Assembly: GCA_019634635.1 (NCBI GenBank)
Contig: JAHCBB010000010.1
Coordinates: 124,001-188,000 of the forward strand
From: Verrucomicrobiia bacterium
GTDB taxonomy: Bacteria > Verrucomicrobiota > Verrucomicrobiia > Limisphaerales > UBA9464
DNA: 64,000 bases
Direction of reading: 5' to 3'
The translations under genes were made by a program, and so were the position numbers. The notes under the pieces are model-generated. The model did no database searches and had not been told where the DNA came from. It saw only the letters and a list, made by a program, of their open reading frames with translations. Positions 25,662-34,346 of the stretch are shown here, in pieces. How positions within the stretch are numbered: the stretch's first letter is position 1; each line of letters starts with the position of its first letter.

Positions 25662-28424
25662 ATGACCTCCGCCGAGATCCGACAGTCCTTCCTGGAGTTC
25701 TTCCGGTCGAAGCAACACACGATCGTGCCCGGCGCGAGCCTGATGCCCGGCAGCCCGAACCTGTTGTTCACCAATGCCGGGATGAACCAGTTCGTGCCCA
25801 TCTTTCTTGGCGAACGTGCGGCCGATGTGTCCCGCTGGGCCGGCGCGGTGCCGGGGAGCGATACGCGGGCGACGGACACCCAGAAATGCATCCGGGCCGG
25901 GGGCAAGCACAACGACCTCGATGATGTGGGGCTCGACACCTACCACCACACGTTCTTCGAGATGCTCGGGAACTGGTCGTTCGGGGACTACTTCAAGCGG
26001 GAGGCGATTGAGTGGGCCTGGGAACTGGTGGTGGAGCGCTGGAAGTTTCCGGCGGAACGTCTTTACGCCACCATCTACCAGCCGGATGTGGCGCAGGGTG
26101 ACCCGGGCGGGCGCGACGAGGAGGCGTGGAATTGCTGGGCGGAGCGGTTTCGCTCCCGCGGACTCGACCCGGAGGTCCACATCGTCAATGGCGGCCGGAA
26201 GGACAACTTCTGGATGATGGGGGAAACGGGGCCGTGCGGCCCGTGCTCGGAACTGCACGTGGACCTCACGCCCGCCGGAGACACCCGCGGCAGCCTGGTC
26301 AATCGCGGTACCGCCGAATGCATCGAAATCTGGAACCTGGTGTTCATCCAGTACAACGCGAACCCCGACGGCACCTTCTCGCCGCTGCCGGCGCGGCATG
26401 TAGACACCGGCATGGGCTTTGAGCGGGTCACCTCCATTCTGCAGGGCACGAAGGGATTCACGGATTTCGTCAACGCCCGCATCTCCAACTATGAGACGGA
26501 CATCTTTCGTCCGATCTTTGACGAACTGGAGCGGCTGAGCGGGCGGCGCTACGGCTCGACCCTGCCGCGTCCGGGGAGCACGGGGGACACCGACCTGGAG
26601 CGCGGTGACGTCGCGTTTCGCGTCATTGCCGATCACCTCCGCACCCTGACGTTTGCCGTGGCCGACGGCATCCAGCCCGGCAACACGGACCGCAACTATG
26701 TACTGCGGCGCATCCTGCGGCGGGCCGTCCGCTACGGGCGCACCCTGGGGCTGCACGAGCCGTTCTTCTTCAAGCTCGTGGATGTCCTGGCGGCCACGAT
26801 GGGCGGGGTCTTCCCGGAGCTCCGCACGAAGCAGGGGCATGTGAAGGAGGTGCTGCGCCGCGAGGAGGAGGCGTTCAACCGGACGTTGGACCGGGGGATC
26901 ACCTTGTTTGAGCAGGAGGCGTCCCGGATTCAGGACGTGACGGCCCGGGCTCCCCGGATCGGCGGCGCGTTTGCGTTCCGGCTCTACGATACGTACGGCT
27001 TCCCCCTCGACCTGACGGAGTTGATGGCCCGCGAGCGGGGTCTGACCGTGGACACGGCGGGCTTCGAGGTCCTGATGGAGGAGCAGCGGGCGCGGGCGCG
27101 GGCGGCGCAGAAGAAGACGGTGGTTGAGTTGTCCCAACTGGAGCGTCCGATGCCCACGAAGTTTGTGGGGTATGAGACGCTGGAGACCCCGGCGACGGTC
27201 CTGGATGTGGTGCGGGTGAAGGACCGGGTGGCCGTCGTCCTCGACACGTCGAGTTGCTATGCGGAAATGGGCGGGCAGGTTGGCGACACGGCGGATCTGG
27301 GCGGCGGCGGGGAGCTCTGGCGGGTGGGCGATACCCAGAAAACCGGCCACACCTGGCTGCACTTCCTGGAGGCGGACGGGGCGCCGCTCGAATCGGCCCC
27401 GGCCGTGGGCGCGACCGTGACGCTTTCCGTGCACTCCGGCCGCCGCGCCGCCATCCAGCGCCACCACACGGTCACCCACCTGCTGCACTGGGCCCTTCAC
27501 GAGGTGGTCGGACCCGGGGCCTCGCAGAAGGGGTCCTCGGTCACGGCCGCAAAGCTGACCTTCGATTTCAACAGCGCCCCGCTGACGCCGGGGCAGGTTG
27601 CGGACGTCGAACGGCTGGTCAACGAACGGGTCCTTGAGAATGCTCCGGTGACGTGGACGGAGGTGCCGTATGCCGACGTGCGCGACCGGGGGGACGTGTT
27701 GCAGTTCTTCGGCGACCGGTACGGCGACGTGGTGCGAGTGGTCCAGATCGGGGGGGGGCCGGCGGGCCTTGACGGCTTTTCCATGGAGCTTTGCGGCGGA
27801 ACCCACACCCGGGCGACCGGAGAGATCGGACTGTTTCGTATCGTGAGCGAGAGCGCCATTGCCGCCGGGGTCCGGCGCATCGAGGCGGTCGCCGGGCTGC
27901 CGGCCCATGCGGCGGCGCGCCAGGACCTGGAACTCCTCCGCGCGATTGCGGGACGGTTGACCGCGCCGGTGGCGGAACTGGAGAAGCGGATTGAGGCGCT
28001 GCTCGCGCACCAGAAATCCCTCGAGCGCCAGATCCACATCGCGCTGCTGCGGAACGCCTCCAATGCCGCCGCGGAGTTGCTCGGGCGCAGCACACTGGCG
28101 GGGGACATCCCCCTGATCACGCACAACCTGGGTGACGCCGAGCCGGAGTTCCTCCAGGCGGTCGCCGATGCGCTGAAGGGGCGGTTCCCCGGGGTCCTGG
28201 TCCTCGGCGGCGGTGCCCCCGGCGCGGTGACCCTACTGGCCACGGTGGCTCCGGACCTCACGCGACGCGTGCAGGCCGGAAGGTTGATCCAGGCCATCGC
28301 CCCGATCGTGGACGGCAAGGGCGGGGGGCGTCCGGAAAGTGCGCGCGGCGGCGGCCGGAATGCCGCGAAGCTGGATGAGGCGCTGGCCCGCGTGCGACCC
28401 CTGCTGGAGGCGGCGGCGTCCTGA
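25662..28424 (+). CDS. alaS: Alanyl-tRNA synthetase
   Basis: Charges tRNA-Ala and edits mischarged Ser/Gly. 920 residues, slightly longer than usual. The catalytic core starts SAEIRQSFLEFFRSKQHTIV with NLLFTNAGMNQFVPIF, DVGLDTYHHTFFEMLGNWSF and FWMMGETGPCGPCSELH; the editing domain has the zinc ligands HHTVTHLLH and SMELCGGTH; the C-terminal domain has GRLTAPVAELEKRIEALLAH and GGGRPESARGGGR. The start ATG at 25662 matches the conserved N-terminus. A run of nine or ten G residues near 27750, just before the CGGTH motif, is a possible slippage or sequencing-error spot, but the frame is intact. Confidence 0.97.
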   Translation: MTSAEIRQSFLEFFRSKQHTIVPGASLMPGSPNLLFTNAGMNQFVPIFLGERAADVSRWAGAVPGSDTRATDTQKCIRAGGKHNDLDDVGLDTYHHTFFEMLGNWSFGDYFKREAIEWAWELVVERWKFPAERLYATIYQPDVAQGDPGGRDEEAWNCWAERFRSRGLDPEVHIVNGGRKDNFWMMGETGPCGPCSELHVDLTPAGDTRGSLVNRGTAECIEIWNLVFIQYNANPDGTFSPLPARHVDTGMGFERVTSILQGTKGFTDFVNARISNYETDIFRPIFDELERLSGRRYGSTLPRPGSTGDTDLERGDVAFRVIADHLRTLTFAVADGIQPGNTDRNYVLRRILRRAVRYGRTLGLHEPFFFKLVDVLAATMGGVFPELRTKQGHVKEVLRREEEAFNRTLDRGITLFEQEASRIQDVTARAPRIGGAFAFRLYDTYGFPLDLTELMARERGLTVDTAGFEVLMEEQRARARAAQKKTVVELSQLERPMPTKFVGYETLETPATVLDVVRVKDRVAVVLDTSSCYAEMGGQVGDTADLGGGGELWRVGDTQKTGHTWLHFLEADGAPLESAPAVGATVTLSVHSGRRAAIQRHHTVTHLLHWALHEVVGPGASQKGSSVTAAKLTFDFNSAPLTPGQVADVERLVNERVLENAPVTWTEVPYADVRDRGDVLQFFGDRYGDVVRVVQIGGGPAGLDGFSMELCGGTHTRATGEIGLFRIVSESAIAAGVRRIEAVAGLPAHAAARQDLELLRAIAGRLTAPVAELEKRIEALLAHQKSLERQIHIALLRNASNAAAELLGRSTLAGDIPLITHNLGDAEPEFLQAVADALKGRFPGVLVLGGGAPGAVTLLATVAPDLTRRVQAGRLIQAIAPIVDGKGGGRPESARGGGRNAAKLDEALARVRPLLEAAAS

Positions 28425-28450
28425 TCCGTACCGACCCGAACCCACACTCC

Positions 28451-29728
28451 ATGGCGGCCCCCCTGGATCACCTCGCGGTTTTTGGCCTGGGAAAACTCGG
28501 AGCCTGCATCGCGGCCACGCTGGCGGCGCGAGGGTGCCGGGTGCTCGGCGTGGACGTGGACCCGGAAAAGGTCCGGAGGATCAACGCAGGGGAGGCTCCG
28601 GTGGATGAGCCGCTGCTGCCGGAGACCCTGCGCGAAGCCGGATCCCGGTTGCGGGCCACGATGGAACCGGTCGAGGCGGTGGAAGCGGACGCCTCGTTCT
28701 ACATTCCGCCGTCCCCAAGCCTTCCCGACGGAAGTTTTTCCACGGAGTTTCTCGTGCGGGCGATGACCCCGATGGCTCGGGCGCTGCGGGATGCCGGGCG
28801 CCGGGGACATCTGTTCGTCGTCAATTCCACGACGACGCCGGGTGCGATGCAGGAGGTGATCCGTCCCCTGCTGGAGCGGGAGACCGGGTGGACCTGCGGA
28901 CGGGATTTTGGGCTGTGCTACAACCCCGAGTTCATCGCGCTTGGCAATGTGATCCGGGGCCTGCTGGAGCCGGACCTTGTGTTGATCGGCGAATCGGATC
29001 CGGAGAGCGGCGGCCGGCTCGAAGCCCTGTACCGGCGCTACAACACCAACCGGCCGGCGATCGAGCGGATGTCCCTGACGAGCGCCGAACTGGCCAAGAT
29101 CTCGGTGAACAGCTTCATCACGATGAAGATCAGCTTCACCAACCAGCTCCGGCTGCTGGCCGGGCGGCTGCCGGAGGCGGACATTCACGCGATCCTCGCC
29201 GCCATTGGCTCGGATTCCCGCATTGGTGCCAAGTACCTCCGCGCGGGCCTCAGCTATGGCGGACCCTGCTTTCCCCGCGACAACCGGCTGGTCGCCCACA
29301 CGGCCCGCCGTCTGGGGCTGGAGGCACCCCTTGCCGAGGCGACCGACCGGGTGAACGAGCTGGCGCGGGCCGATCTGCTCGAGCAGGTGCTGCTCGCCAA
29401 CCCGGGTGCCAGCACGATCGGCATCCTGGGCATGGCCTACCGACCGAACACGGCGATTGTCGAGGAATCCGCGGGCCTGGACCTCGCACAGCGCCTGCGT
29501 CAGCGCGGGCTGCGGGTGCTCGTCCACGATGTCCAGGCCGGTCCCGCGAACTGTCCCGACCTCCGGGCCTTCGAGTGCTTCGACTCCGTGGACGCATTGC
29601 TGCAGGACCCGCACCTCGGTGCGGTGATCCTCTGCTGCCCCTGGCCGGCCTATCGCGGCCTTCGCCTGCCGCCCGGGGTCGCGGCGGTGGATCCGTGGGG
29701 CGTGCTTGAGCCGGCGGACGCGGACTGA
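28451..29728 (+). CDS. UDP-glucose/GDP-mannose dehydrogenase family protein
   Basis: Oxidises a nucleotide sugar to the uronic acid with two NAD+. 425 residues. The N-terminal Rossmann fold starts LAVFGLGKLGACIAATLAAR; the middle has YNPEFIALGNVI and SAELAKISVNSFITMKISF; the catalytic Cys273 is in SYGGPCFPRDN; the C-terminal NAD domain has IGILGMAYRPNTAIVEES. Product would feed surface polysaccharide. It is 26 bases after alaS. GLGKLGACIA instead of the usual GxGYVG makes the exact sugar uncertain. Confidence 0.92.
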   Translation: MAAPLDHLAVFGLGKLGACIAATLAARGCRVLGVDVDPEKVRRINAGEAPVDEPLLPETLREAGSRLRATMEPVEAVEADASFYIPPSPSLPDGSFSTEFLVRAMTPMARALRDAGRRGHLFVVNSTTTPGAMQEVIRPLLERETGWTCGRDFGLCYNPEFIALGNVIRGLLEPDLVLIGESDPESGGRLEALYRRYNTNRPAIERMSLTSAELAKISVNSFITMKISFTNQLRLLAGRLPEADIHAILAAIGSDSRIGAKYLRAGLSYGGPCFPRDNRLVAHTARRLGLEAPLAEATDRVNELARADLLEQVLLANPGASTIGILGMAYRPNTAIVEESAGLDLAQRLRQRGLRVLVHDVQAGPANCPDLRAFECFDSVDALLQDPHLGAVILCCPWPAYRGLRLPPGVAAVDPWGVLEPADAD

Positions 29729-29868
29729 ATCGCGGGAGTTCCGGTGGTCCGGAGTTGTTCTTCCGGGGTGGACTTCCTTTGAACGTCGTCAAAGTTGGTT
29801 CGTCCGATTGCTCGACGTCACCCGTCCGCTTCTGGTTGGCTCCGGCGTCCGCTTTTCACCATTCTGTC

Positions 29869-30870
29869 ATGTCCCTGAACGTCTCCGAGGAACTATCCGG
29901 CCGGCTCCAGGCTGCCGCCGAGCATCTGCAGCGGGTCCGCATCGAGGTCGGACGCGTCATTGTTGGCCAGCGCGAGCTCGTGCATCGCCTGTTGGTGGGA
30001 CTGGTCGCCCGCGGCCACATCCTGCTGGAAGGCCTGCCCGGCCTTGCGAAGACGGCCAGCGTCAGCGCACTCGCGCGCGCCACGCACTGCCAGTTCGCGC
30101 GGATCCAGTTCACACCCGACCTGCTGCCCGGCGACATCACCGGAACCCTGATCTATGACCCGGTGCAGGGCACTTACTCCACCCGTATGGGGCCCATTTT
30201 CGCCAACCTGGTGCTTGCCGACGAAATCAACCGCGCACCGTCGAAGGTGCAGTCTGCGCTGCTGGAGGCCATGCAGGAACGCCAGACCACGATCGGGGAC
30301 AAGACGTGGCCGCTTCCGGAACCGTTTCTGGTGCTGGCCACGCAGAATCCCATCGAGCAGGAGGGCACCTACCCGTTGCCGGAGGCGCAGATGGACCGGT
30401 TCATGTTGAAGGTGATCGTCGGCTACCCCAGCGCGGAGGAGGAGCTGGTGATCCTGGACCGGATGGCCTCCACACGCCCCTCGTTCCACCTCGATGCCGT
30501 CGTCTCGCCGGAGGAGATTGTGGGGTACCAGGATCTGTTGAACCGGATCCACGTGGACCCGCTGGTGCGCGACTACGTGGTCCGGTTGGTGGTGGCCACG
30601 CGCGATGCCGCGGCGGGCCGCGGGGTGGCGCCCGACCTCAAGCGCCTGGTGCGCATTGGCGCAAGTCCCCGTGCCACGATCAACCTTGCGCTCGCCGCCC
30701 GCGCCTGCGCGCTGCTGGAAGGCCGGGATCACGTGACGCCCGACGATGTCAAGCTCATCGCCCCGGATGTCCTGAGGCATCGGATCCTGCTGACCTACGA
30801 GGCCGAGGCTGAGGACATCGGGACCGAAAGCATCGTCCAGACGCTGCTCGGCAAAGTGAAGGTGCCCTGA
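29869..30870 (+). CDS. moxR: MoxR-family AAA+ ATPase
   Basis: 333 residues. AAA+ chaperone-like ATPase that works with VWA proteins in assembly or metal insertion. The MoxR form of Walker A is GLPGLAKT (residues 55-62), Walker B is LVLADEINRAP, and sensor 1 lies in FLVLATQNPIEQEGTYPLPE. The C-terminal lid has GASPRATINLALAARACALL. The ATG at 29869 lies 20 bases before the second conserved block and the upstream open frame lacks domain content. First gene of an operon with DUF58, BatA, BatB and TPR genes. Confidence 0.95.
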   Translation: MSLNVSEELSGRLQAAAEHLQRVRIEVGRVIVGQRELVHRLLVGLVARGHILLEGLPGLAKTASVSALARATHCQFARIQFTPDLLPGDITGTLIYDPVQGTYSTRMGPIFANLVLADEINRAPSKVQSALLEAMQERQTTIGDKTWPLPEPFLVLATQNPIEQEGTYPLPEAQMDRFMLKVIVGYPSAEEELVILDRMASTRPSFHLDAVVSPEEIVGYQDLLNRIHVDPLVRDYVVRLVVATRDAAAGRGVAPDLKRLVRIGASPRATINLALAARACALLEGRDHVTPDDVKLIAPDVLRHRILLTYEAEAEDIGTESIVQTLLGKVKVP

Positions 30871-30888
30871 GGGATCCCCGCCCCCCGC

Positions 30889-31797
30889 ATGCTGCCTGCC
30901 GATTATCTTCAGCGGCTCCGGATGGTGGAGCTCCGCGCCCGGCTGGTCAGCGAGCAGCTCATGGGCGGGCGGCTGGTCAGCGTGTTCAAGGGGCGCGGCA
31001 TGGATTTTGCCGATGTGCGCGAGTACGTGCCCGGGGATGACGTCCGGCGCATTGACTGGAATGTCACCGCGCGACTTCGGAAGCCCTTCATCAAGCGTCA
31101 CGTCGAGGAGCGCGAGCTGGTGGTCCTGCTGCTGGTGGACGTGTCCGCCAGCGGTCACTTCGGGACGGCGTCGGGGGAGTCTGCGGAGGCCGCCACCAAG
31201 CGCGAACTGGCGGCCGTGCTGGCGGGGGCTCTTGCCTTCAGCGCCATTCGCAACGGGGACCGGGTGGGGCTGCTTTTGTTCACCGACCGCGTCGAGCGTT
31301 ACGTGCCCCCGCGCAAGACCCGGTCGCACGTGACGCGCCTGTTGCACGAGTTGTTGTTCACCGTGCCGCGGTCCACGGGCACCTCGCTTACCACGGCGGT
31401 GAACTTCCTGAACAACCTGCTGCACCGTCCGGCCCTGGTGTTTGTGCTCTCCGACTTTCACGATCCGGCCGGGGAACAATGGCAACGGTCGCTGGCCGCG
31501 ACGAACCAGCGCCACGAGGTGATCGCGCTGCGCACGGTGGATCGCCGCGAGCTGGAGCTGCCGGATGTGGGGCTGGCGCTCGTGCAGGACGCCGAAAGCG
31601 GCGAACTGCTGGAACTGGACACCGCCGATCCCGCGGTGCGGGAGGCCTGGGCGGCCGCGGCCGACGAGCGGACCCGTGAACTCGTCATGACCTTCCGGCG
31701 TTGCCGGATTCCCGAAATGGAGGTCCGCACCGACCAGCCGTGGCTGCACCGCCTCCAAAAATTCCTCGACCAGTCGGCCAAGCGCCGCGTGGCGTGA
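30889..31797 (+). CDS. DUF58 domain protein
   Basis: 302 residues, soluble. The DUF58 signature is MDFADVREYVPGDDVRRIDW with NVTARLRKPFIKRH, followed by a VWA-like fold (VVLLLVDVSASGHFG, LVFVLSDFHDP). The MIDAS-like DVSAS is kept. Such proteins are standard partners of MoxR. It starts 18 bases after moxR. Molecular role is unknown. Confidence 0.92.
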   Translation: MLPADYLQRLRMVELRARLVSEQLMGGRLVSVFKGRGMDFADVREYVPGDDVRRIDWNVTARLRKPFIKRHVEERELVVLLLVDVSASGHFGTASGESAEAATKRELAAVLAGALAFSAIRNGDRVGLLLFTDRVERYVPPRKTRSHVTRLLHELLFTVPRSTGTSLTTAVNFLNNLLHRPALVFVLSDFHDPAGEQWQRSLAATNQRHEVIALRTVDRRELELPDVGLALVQDAESGELLELDTADPAVREAWAAAADERTRELVMTFRRCRIPEMEVRTDQPWLHRLQKFLDQSAKRRVA

Positions 31798-31816
31798 CGA
31801 TCCCCTTCCCGGACCC

Positions 31817-32329
31817 GTGAATCGCACCGCCCTGATCGAGGACCTCACGCTGTTGCCGCTGCCGCCCTGGTGGCAGTCGCCCTGGGCGGTTGCGGGGATC
31901 CTGATCGCGATCCTGGCTCTCGGAGCCCTCGGCTGGTGGCTGTGGCGACGGGCGCAGGGCCGCCGCCTCCCGGTGCCGGTGCGGGTGCCTGAACCGGACC
32001 GGGTCCCGGAATTTCTGGAACGGCTTGAAGCCCTGCGTGGACGGCGCGGGGACTTGAGCGCGCACGACTTCGCTTTTGAGTGTTCGGAGGTGCTCCGGGA
32101 GTTCGTGGAGTGGCGTCACCGGCTCGCCATCCGGTTCCAGACCACCCGGGAGTTTCTCGATGCGGCGGCCTGTCACGCGTCGCTCGCCGCTCCCCAGCGG
32201 GAGCGGCTTGGGGAGTACCTGAGGTCCTGCGATCTCCTGAAGTTTGCCCGCCGGGACGCGACGCTTGAGGAGGAGGAACGCCTCGTGGATGCCGCTGTCG
32301 GTCTGGTGCGGCAGGGAGGGGCCCGATGA
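31817..32329 (+). CDS. DUF4381-like single-pass membrane protein of the Bat operon
   Basis: 170 residues, GTG start. One membrane helix (WAVAGILIAILALGALGWWLW) after a Pro/Trp-rich periplasmic start (LPLPPWWQSPW), then a cytoplasmic domain of about 120 residues with LSAHDFAFECSEVLREFVEW and RFQTTREFLDAAACH. The arrangement fits the small membrane protein seen between DUF58 and BatA in such operons. The start follows the DUF58 stop by 19 bases and its stop overlaps the BatA start by four bases. Confidence 0.8.
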   Translation: MNRTALIEDLTLLPLPPWWQSPWAVAGILIAILALGALGWWLWRRAQGRRLPVPVRVPEPDRVPEFLERLEALRGRRGDLSAHDFAFECSEVLREFVEWRHRLAIRFQTTREFLDAAACHASLAAPQRERLGEYLRSCDLLKFARRDATLEEEERLVDAAVGLVRQGGAR

Positions 32330-33303
32330 TGCGGATCTGGGGCGCCGCCCTCCCCGGCCTGGAGGGCTTTGAGTTTCAGCATCCGTGGGTGCTCCTGTTG
32401 CTCCTGCTGCTGCCACCCCTGGCCTGGTGGTGCGGTGCCCGCGGGCCCTTGCCCACGGTGCCGGTCCCTTCGCTGCAGGGGGTGCGGCATCTGGGCACGG
32501 TGCCCCGGCGTCATCGCGGTGCCCTGCGTTGGTTCGGCCTGCTCCTGCCCGTCGCGCTTTGCATCGTGGCGCTGGCCCGCCCGCGTCTGCCCCGCGGTGA
32601 TCTGCCCGATCCCAGCCGGGGCATTGACATCCTCCTCACCCTCGACTTCTCGCGGTCCATGGCGGAGACCGATTTTCGCCTGAGGAATCGCCGGGTGAGC
32701 CGTCACGAGGCCCTCGTGTCCGTCACCGGCGACTTCATCAAGGGACGCCCCAATGACCGCATCGGCATCGTCTGCTTTGCCCGGACCCCGTGGCTTGTCA
32801 GCCCGCTGACCCTGGATCATGAGTGGGCGATGTCCTCCCTCAAGGAGGCCGAGTTGGCCACCGGGACCGGCATCGGCTGGGCCATCGCCGCTTCGACGAC
32901 CTTCCTCAAGCACGACAGCGACCGCAACAAGGTGATCATCCTGATCACGGATGGCGACAACTCCGCGGGCCCCAAGCCGTTCGACATGGCGCCGCTGGCG
33001 GTGAAGGAGAACATCCGCGTGTACACCATCCTGATCGGCCCCGAGATGGTGACCCCGTCCATGGCGGCCAACCACGAATTGAACAAGGTCGCGCGGTTGA
33101 CGGGCGGGCAGTTCTTTCAGGCCCAGGACGCCAATGCCCTGGAGAACATTTTCGCCGCCATCGAAAAGCTGGAGAAGCGTGACCTCGTCCAGAAGCGCTT
33201 CGTGAGCTGGAGGGAGCTCTATCCGTGGTTCCTGTGGACTGCGGCGGCCGTCTGGCTGGTGCAGTTGGCGGCGGACGAGGTGGTCCGGAGGCGCATCCCA
33301 TGA
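32326..33303 (+). CDS. batA: BatA-like VWA membrane protein
   Basis: 325 residues, with two N-terminal membrane helices (WVLLLLLLLPPLAWW and FGLLLPVALCIVALA), a periplasmic VWA domain with MIDAS D107-S109-S111 (LTLDFSRSMAETDF) and VIILITDGDNSAG, and a final helix (LYPWFLWTAAAVWLVQLA). This is the classical layout of BatA of the aerotolerance operon. The start overlaps the upstream gene and the end overlaps batB (ATGA in both), so translation is coupled. Confidence 0.9.
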   Translation: MMRIWGAALPGLEGFEFQHPWVLLLLLLLPPLAWWCGARGPLPTVPVPSLQGVRHLGTVPRRHRGALRWFGLLLPVALCIVALARPRLPRGDLPDPSRGIDILLTLDFSRSMAETDFRLRNRRVSRHEALVSVTGDFIKGRPNDRIGIVCFARTPWLVSPLTLDHEWAMSSLKEAELATGTGIGWAIAASTTFLKHDSDRNKVIILITDGDNSAGPKPFDMAPLAVKENIRVYTILIGPEMVTPSMAANHELNKVARLTGGQFFQAQDANALENIFAAIEKLEKRDLVQKRFVSWRELYPWFLWTAAAVWLVQLAADEVVRRRIP

Positions 33304-34346
33304 AGTTTGCCCACCCGCTGTTCCTGTACCTGCTCCCGGTGTCACTCGGCCTCCTGGCGTGGGCTTTGGTCTGGGCGCGCCGGCGTCGCGAGCGGCTGCG
33401 GACGGTGTTTACCGGCGGGGGGGAACGCCCCTGGGCGCGTCCCAACGGGCCGTCCGGTGCACGGACCGCCGACGTTGCCCTGACACTGGCCGCGTTTGCA
33501 TTCCTGATGCTGGCGCTGGCGCGCCCGCTCTGGTTCCAGCCGGACCAGAAGAACGAACTGCGCGGCGTGCCGTACCTCATCGCGCTCGATGCCTCGCGCT
33601 CCATGCTGGCGACGGATGTCCGGCCGTCGCGCTGGGCGGCGACCACCAATGCCCTCGACCGGTTCCTTCTCGAGACGCGCGCCGACCAGGTCGGATTGCT
33701 CACGTTCAGCGGCGTCGCCTACCTGAACGCCCCGCTGACCTTCGACACCCTCGCACTCCGGACCATGCTCCGGTACCTCGACCCCAACGTGCTGGAGGAT
33801 CCCGGCAGTTCCCTGGCCTCGGCGCTGGAGCGGGCGGGCCGCTATTTCGAGACCAACCAGGTGCATCCCCGCCTCGTGCTCCTGATTTCCGACGGGGAAG
33901 ACCTCGCGGGTAACCCCGTGGAGGCGGCGCGGCAGTTTTCGCGCCAGTTCCGCATGAAGGTGTGCACCGTCGGCGTGGGTACCGCCGCCGGGGCCAAGGT
34001 GCCGCTGCTGCGGGGTGGCGCCGCGCGCAACAGCTTCGGTCAGGAGGTGGTCTCGCGTCTGAACGAGAGCAACCTGCAACGCCTCGCCGCGGCCACCGGG
34101 GGGCGCTATTTCCGCCTCGGCGATCGCGGACAGGGGCTCCAGGAGTTCCGCGATACCGTGCTGATCCCGACCACCGAGTCGGTCGCGCGCCAGGATCTCA
34201 AGAACTACCGCGAAGGCTATGCCGTGCCGCTCACGCTGGCCATCGCCTGCCTTGTGGGCAAGATTGTGCTGGCCGCCGGACGGCGGACCCGTCCGCGGAC
34301 CCTCCCAGGAATTCACGGCGAGGCCGCCGTCCCGTCCCCGAGATGA
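33300..34346 (+). CDS. batB: BatB-like VWA membrane protein
   Basis: 348 residues. Layout as in BatA: N-terminal helices (LFLYLLPVSLGLLAWALVW and DVALTLAAFAFLMLALA), VWA with MIDAS D97-S99-S101 in ALDASRSMLATDVRPSR, LVLLISDGEDLAGNP, and a C-terminal helix (LTLAIACLVGKIVLA). The text LATDVRPSRWAA matches the second VWA protein of Bat operons. It overlaps both neighbours by four bases. Confidence 0.9.
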   Translation: MKFAHPLFLYLLPVSLGLLAWALVWARRRRERLRTVFTGGGERPWARPNGPSGARTADVALTLAAFAFLMLALARPLWFQPDQKNELRGVPYLIALDASRSMLATDVRPSRWAATTNALDRFLLETRADQVGLLTFSGVAYLNAPLTFDTLALRTMLRYLDPNVLEDPGSSLASALERAGRYFETNQVHPRLVLLISDGEDLAGNPVEAARQFSRQFRMKVCTVGVGTAAGAKVPLLRGGAARNSFGQEVVSRLNESNLQRLAAATGGRYFRLGDRGQGLQEFRDTVLIPTTESVARQDLKNYREGYAVPLTLAIACLVGKIVLAAGRRTRPRTLPGIHGEAAVPSPR

